Shown: in pieces, positions 61,152-64,000 of the stretch
How positions within the stretch are numbered: position 1 is the stretch's first letter
How the letters are laid out: the number at the start of each line of letters is the position of its first letter
Assembly: GCF_029945925.1 (NCBI RefSeq)
Contig: NZ_JAQSDN010000054.1
Span: 55,038 to 119,037, forward strand
Direction of reading: 5' to 3'
DNA from: Polaromonas sp.
GTDB taxonomy: Bacteria > Pseudomonadota > Gammaproteobacteria > Burkholderiales > Burkholderiaceae_C
DNA: 64,000 nt
Position numbers and translations under genes: made by a program
The notes under the pieces: model-generated
Databases searched by the model: none
Seen by the model: only the letters and a program-made list of their open reading frames with translations
What the model was told of the DNA's origin: nothing

Positions 61152-61974
61152 CTGCCTGCTGGACTACGACGTTGTCAGCCCCACCCATTTCTGTTTCAGC
61201 ATCGAGGCGGCCTTTCACGAGGCGCACCGCGTGGTGGAGGAGCGCCTGACCGTGACGCCCAGCGTCAAGGTGCGCCATTTCTGTGACGAGCGCAGCGGCA
61301 ACCGTTTTTTCCGGCTCGACGCCTCGCGCGGCCAGTTGTCGGTGAACTACCACGCGCAGGTGGAGCTTCACCATGCGCCAGTGCCCTTGCACCTGGAGGA
61401 AGCGGCGGTGACGGCGGTGCCCGACGATGTTTTGCGTTACCTGATGCCCAGCCGCTACTGCGAGTCCGACATCATGAGCCGCGCCGCGCAGCAGCTGTTC
61501 GGCCACCTCTCGCCGGGCCTGTCGCGGGTGCGGGCCATTGAAAGCTGGATCCACGATTCCATCCATTACCTGCCGGGCTTCAGCAATTCCACCACCACGG
61601 CGCAGGAGGTGTTTGTGCAGCGCGCCGGCGTCTGCCGCGACTTTGCGCACCTGGGCATCACCTTTTGCCGCGCGCTGAACATTCCGGCGCGGCTGGTGGT
61701 CGGTTATGTCTATTTTGACGAGCCGCCCCAGGACTTCCATGCGGTGTTCGAGGCATGGCTCGATGGCCGCTGGGTGCTGTTCGATGCGACACGCATGGCG
61801 CCCAACGATCGCCTGGTGCGTGTCGGCACCGGGCGTGATGCCAAGGACGTGGCCTTTGCCACGATTTTCGGCAACGTGCAGATGCTGCGCAAGGAACTGG
61901 TGGTGGACCAGGGCGATAGGTCGGCAGGCCAGGCGACCGATCCCTTGCCATCGGCCCTGTCCATGGCCGCCTGA
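61132..61974 (+). CDS. Transglutaminase-like (Cys-protease fold) protein
   Basis: A 280-residue protein of the bacterial transglutaminase-like family. The catalytic triad is visible: Cys in QRAGVCRDFAHLGITFCR, His in DFHAVFEAWLD and Asp in WVLFDATRMAP. Residues 1-120 form the usual beta-rich N-terminal domain. Such proteins hydrolyse or cross-link peptides; the target is unknown. ATG at 61132 chosen over TTG at 61129. Confidence 0.9.
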   Translation: MHTATIDCLLDYDVVSPTHFCFSIEAAFHEAHRVVEERLTVTPSVKVRHFCDERSGNRFFRLDASRGQLSVNYHAQVELHHAPVPLHLEEAAVTAVPDDVLRYLMPSRYCESDIMSRAAQQLFGHLSPGLSRVRAIESWIHDSIHYLPGFSNSTTTAQEVFVQRAGVCRDFAHLGITFCRALNIPARLVVGYVYFDEPPQDFHAVFEAWLDGRWVLFDATRMAPNDRLVRVGTGRDAKDVAFATIFGNVQMLRKELVVDQGDRSAGQATDPLPSALSMAA

Positions 61975-62010
61975 ACGGCCTGCTGGTCAGCGCTTCAGCC
62001 CTTCAGGATT

Positions 62011-62781
62011 TCAGGACTTGTAGCCTTCGTCGATCCGGTCCAGCTTGCGGATCAGCGAGGGCCAGGCAAAGGCGCCGCCCAGGCCGCCGGTCTGCACCCG
62101 CATGGCTTCGGCCACGCCCTTGACGATTTGCGGGTTCACCGCGATCAGTTCGCCGCCCGCTTGGGCGTCGAGCTGGATGCGGCAGGTGTTCTCGAAGGTG
62201 TACATGGAGAGAAAAGCGTCGGCAATTGTCTTGCCGACCACCAGCAGCCCGTGGTTGCGCAGCATCAGGAAGTTGGCCGTGCCCAGGTCTGCCTGAAGGC
62301 GCGGTTTTTCATCGTCGCGAAAGGCCACGCCTTCGTACGCGTGGTAGGCCAGCGAGCCCAGCACAAAGGTGGACTGCTGGCTGATCGGCAACACCCCGCA
62401 TTTCTGCGCGCTGACGGCGACACCGGCGCGGGTGTGGGTGTGCAGCACGCAGCCGGCGTCGGGCCGGGCTTCATGCACCGCGCTGTGGATCACGAAGCCG
62501 GCCGGGTTCACCGGGAAGGCCGAATCAATCACCTTGTTGCACTGTTCGTCCACCTTGACCAGGCTGGACGCGGTGATCTCGTCGAACATCAGGCCGTAGG
62601 GGTTGATCAGGAAGTGGTGCGCGCCGGCGCCGCTGACCGATTCGGGCAGCTTGGCGCTGATGTGGGTGAAGACCAGGTCGCTCCAGCCGTACAGCGCCAC
62701 CAGCCGGTAGCAGGCGGCCAGGTCGCAGCGCAATTGCCATTCTTCGGCGCTGACAACTTCCTTGAGGGAGGGAATATGCAT
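62011..62781 (-). CDS. Class II aldolase/adducin domain protein
   Basis: A 256-residue class II aldolase-type protein. The zinc ligands are the two histidines of HTHTRAGVAV and a third in RNHGLLVVG; SDLVFTHISAKLPES and FLINPYGLMFDEI are family features. Acts as an aldolase or as a non-catalytic adducin-like protein; substrate unknown. Start at 62781 (MHIPSLKEVVSAEEWQ). No sugar-phosphate gene is adjacent. Confidence 0.85.
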   Translation of the reverse strand: MHIPSLKEVVSAEEWQLRCDLAACYRLVALYGWSDLVFTHISAKLPESVSGAGAHHFLINPYGLMFDEITASSLVKVDEQCNKVIDSAFPVNPAGFVIHSAVHEARPDAGCVLHTHTRAGVAVSAQKCGVLPISQQSTFVLGSLAYHAYEGVAFRDDEKPRLQADLGTANFLMLRNHGLLVVGKTIADAFLSMYTFENTCRIQLDAQAGGELIAVNPQIVKGVAEAMRVQTGGLGGAFAWPSLIRKLDRIDEGYKS

Positions 62782-62886
62782 GGGGGGGTCTCCTGAATGG
62801 GTGTGATGCTGCACGATACGCCAGCGCGGTGGCGGTGACGGTCACCGGTTTGACAAGCGCCGGACTGGCCTGTGCTGATCCCGGGA

Positions 62887-62946
62887 CGCTATAAAAATAA
62901 GAGCTGTCGGCGCCCGTTCCATAAGGGCTACAGGCTAATTTGATCC
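62887..62946 (-). repeat. Short intergenic repeat, copy 12
   Basis: Minus orientation: CAAATTAGCCTGTAGCCC, then GGGCGCCGACAGCTCTTA, then TTTTTATAGC. Confidence 0.75.
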
Positions 62947-62961
62947 TGAATCGAGGCCGAC

Positions 62962-63942
62962 TCAGTGTCTCAGCAGCCCGGCGGCCACGTTGAGCAGCCA
63001 GGCCTGCCGGAATTCACTGGGGCTCAGGCCGGTGTGCCCGCGGAACACGCGGCTGAAATGCGAGAGGTTGCTGAAACCCCAGGACAGCGCAATGTCGGTG
63101 ATGGGGCGCGCCTGCGGCCCGCTTTGCTGCAGCTCGCGGATGCAGGCCTCGAGGCGCAGGTGCAGGATGTAGCTGGCCAGCGTGTCGGTTTCACCGGCGA
63201 AGGCGTTGTGCAGGTGGCGCTTGCTGCAGTTGAGCGCATGCGCGATCTGTTCGATGGACAGGGCCGGGTCGCGCAACCGGGTGCTGACGTAGGCGCGGAT
63301 GCGGTCCTTCAGGGCCTCGCGCTGCGTCACGGCCGTGGCCTGCCCGGCGAGTTCGATCAGCGACAGGCGCACCAGCTGGGCGATCAGTTCGCCGGCACCG
63401 CGGGCGGCGGCCGCGCTCATGTTGGGCAGCTCCTGGTAGGTGCTGCGCATGGTGGTGAGCGCCACGCGGGCGATGCCGCTGGCGCCGCCCACGTGGCGTG
63501 CCATCAGGTTCTCCAGCGGCAGGCCGCGCTCGATGATCTGGGCCTTGGGCAGCATCACGATCAGGTGTTCCACACGTTCGGGGTTGTCCACCGCGTAGGA
63601 GCCGGTGGTGTCGTAAATGGTCCAGGCACCGGGGCTGACCCAGGCGCGCCGGCCCATCTGCTCGACACCGGCGCGACCCTGCAGCGGCGCCACGATCTTG
63701 AGGTAACCGGCATCGCTGGTGCGCACCATGTCCGGGGTGCGCACGACCCGGTGACGGTTTGCTTCCAGCCGGGTCAGCACCACGTCACCCGCCTGGGCAG
63801 ACACCATTTCGCCGTCGAAGTCGGTGTCGCCGTAGAGGTCGGATTCCAGACCGCCGAAATGTTTCCATACCCACTCGCGCCAGACGGGCGCGCGTTCGCG
63901 CGGCGCGAAATTGTCGGTGGATACCAGTGTGGCCGCGGTCAT
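62962..63942 (-). CDS. AraC family transcriptional regulator
   Basis: A 326-residue regulator: an N-terminal AraC-binding-like domain (about residues 1-210, cupin-like and weakly conserved) and a C-terminal double helix-turn-helix with SIEQIAHALNCSKRHLHNAF and ITDIALSWGFSNLSHFSRVF. The C-terminal FRGHTGLSPSEFRQAW is typical. The target genes are not evident; it diverges from nothing within the window and its neighbour is the class II aldolase on the same strand. Confidence 0.92.
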   Translation of the reverse strand: MTAATLVSTDNFAPRERAPVWREWVWKHFGGLESDLYGDTDFDGEMVSAQAGDVVLTRLEANRHRVVRTPDMVRTSDAGYLKIVAPLQGRAGVEQMGRRAWVSPGAWTIYDTTGSYAVDNPERVEHLIVMLPKAQIIERGLPLENLMARHVGGASGIARVALTTMRSTYQELPNMSAAAARGAGELIAQLVRLSLIELAGQATAVTQREALKDRIRAYVSTRLRDPALSIEQIAHALNCSKRHLHNAFAGETDTLASYILHLRLEACIRELQQSGPQARPITDIALSWGFSNLSHFSRVFRGHTGLSPSEFRQAWLLNVAAGLLRH

Positions 63943-63959
63943 GATGCCTCCTGCCGAGC

Positions 63960-64000
63960 CGCCTCAAAGGAGGCATGCGCCCCCTCGGGGGGCAGCGAAC
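63960..64000. repeat. GC-rich dispersed palindromic repeat, copy 4 (truncated by window edge)
   Basis: GCGCCCCCTCGGGGGGCAGC near 63981-63998 matches the core of the other copies and is cut off at the end of the window. Confidence 0.65.

Overview
The window looks like the replication-origin region of a GC-rich betaproteobacterium of the Comamonadaceae type (Polaromonas, Rhodoferax or Variovorax relatives; genus not determinable here). The basis is the gene order mnmE-yidC-yidD-rnpA-rpmH | dnaA-dnaN-gyrB, the protein sequences themselves, a minCDE operon, and GC-rich dispersed repeats of a kind I associate with that family. No rRNA, tRNA or CRISPR array was seen.

Layout. 1-5.9 kb (minus strand): a partial hypothetical gene, a cyclic-nucleotide-binding-domain protein, and the mnmE/yidC/yidD/rnpA/rpmH cluster. 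5.9-11.9 kb: dnaA, dnaN and gyrB, with a likely oriC between dnaA and dnaN (DnaA boxes plus a run of four CTA triplets resembling a DnaA-trio). 11.9-18.0 kb is accessory: an MNT/HEPN toxin-antitoxin pair, an ATPase remnant, a DnaQ-like exonuclease, a DUF4143 ATPase, aroG (DAHP synthase), a decayed second copy of the gyrB 3' end, a lower-GC patch with an HNH endonuclease, and a frameshifted gene pair. 18-26.7 kb: VOC protein, RidA plus a D-threonine-aldolase-like enzyme, a response regulator, a second MNT/HEPN module whose hepT is split by a 168-bp palindromic element, NnrU, two alpha/beta hydrolases and a UbiB-like kinase.

26.9-35.3 kb: a TRAP transporter, a TetR regulator and, divergently, a four-gene molybdenum hydroxylase operon (CoxG, FAD, 2Fe-2S and Mo subunits). 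These probably form one uptake-and-oxidation unit for an unknown organic substrate. 35.4-40.6 kb: minCDE, a thioesterase/MerR pair, a small secreted protein, and a DUF4130 DNA-metabolism protein with a perfect LexA-type box upstream. 41-44.2 kb: an EEP-phosphatase/clsB/ybhN operon like E. coli ybhP-clsB-ybhN. 44.5-51.4 kb: small envelope and redox proteins, then a copper module (copA diverging from copZ-cueR, each with its own CueR-type operator) and a hemerythrin gene. FNR-type boxes precede copA and the hemerythrin gene.

51.5-60.3 kb: an Old Yellow Enzyme, then a defence-like island: ParDE, a protein with two tandem ribbon-helix-helix-like repeats, a divergent PcfJ-like protein, and type III restriction-modification genes whose target-recognition segment is clearly AT-richer than its flanks. 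60.6-64 kb: small membrane protein, transglutaminase, class II aldolase and AraC-family regulator.

Two repeat families run through the window. One is a roughly 57-bp intergenic element with at least 12 copies, two of which supply stop codons of neighbouring genes. The other is a GC-rich palindromic element, one copy of which sits in frame inside the CopA ATPase.
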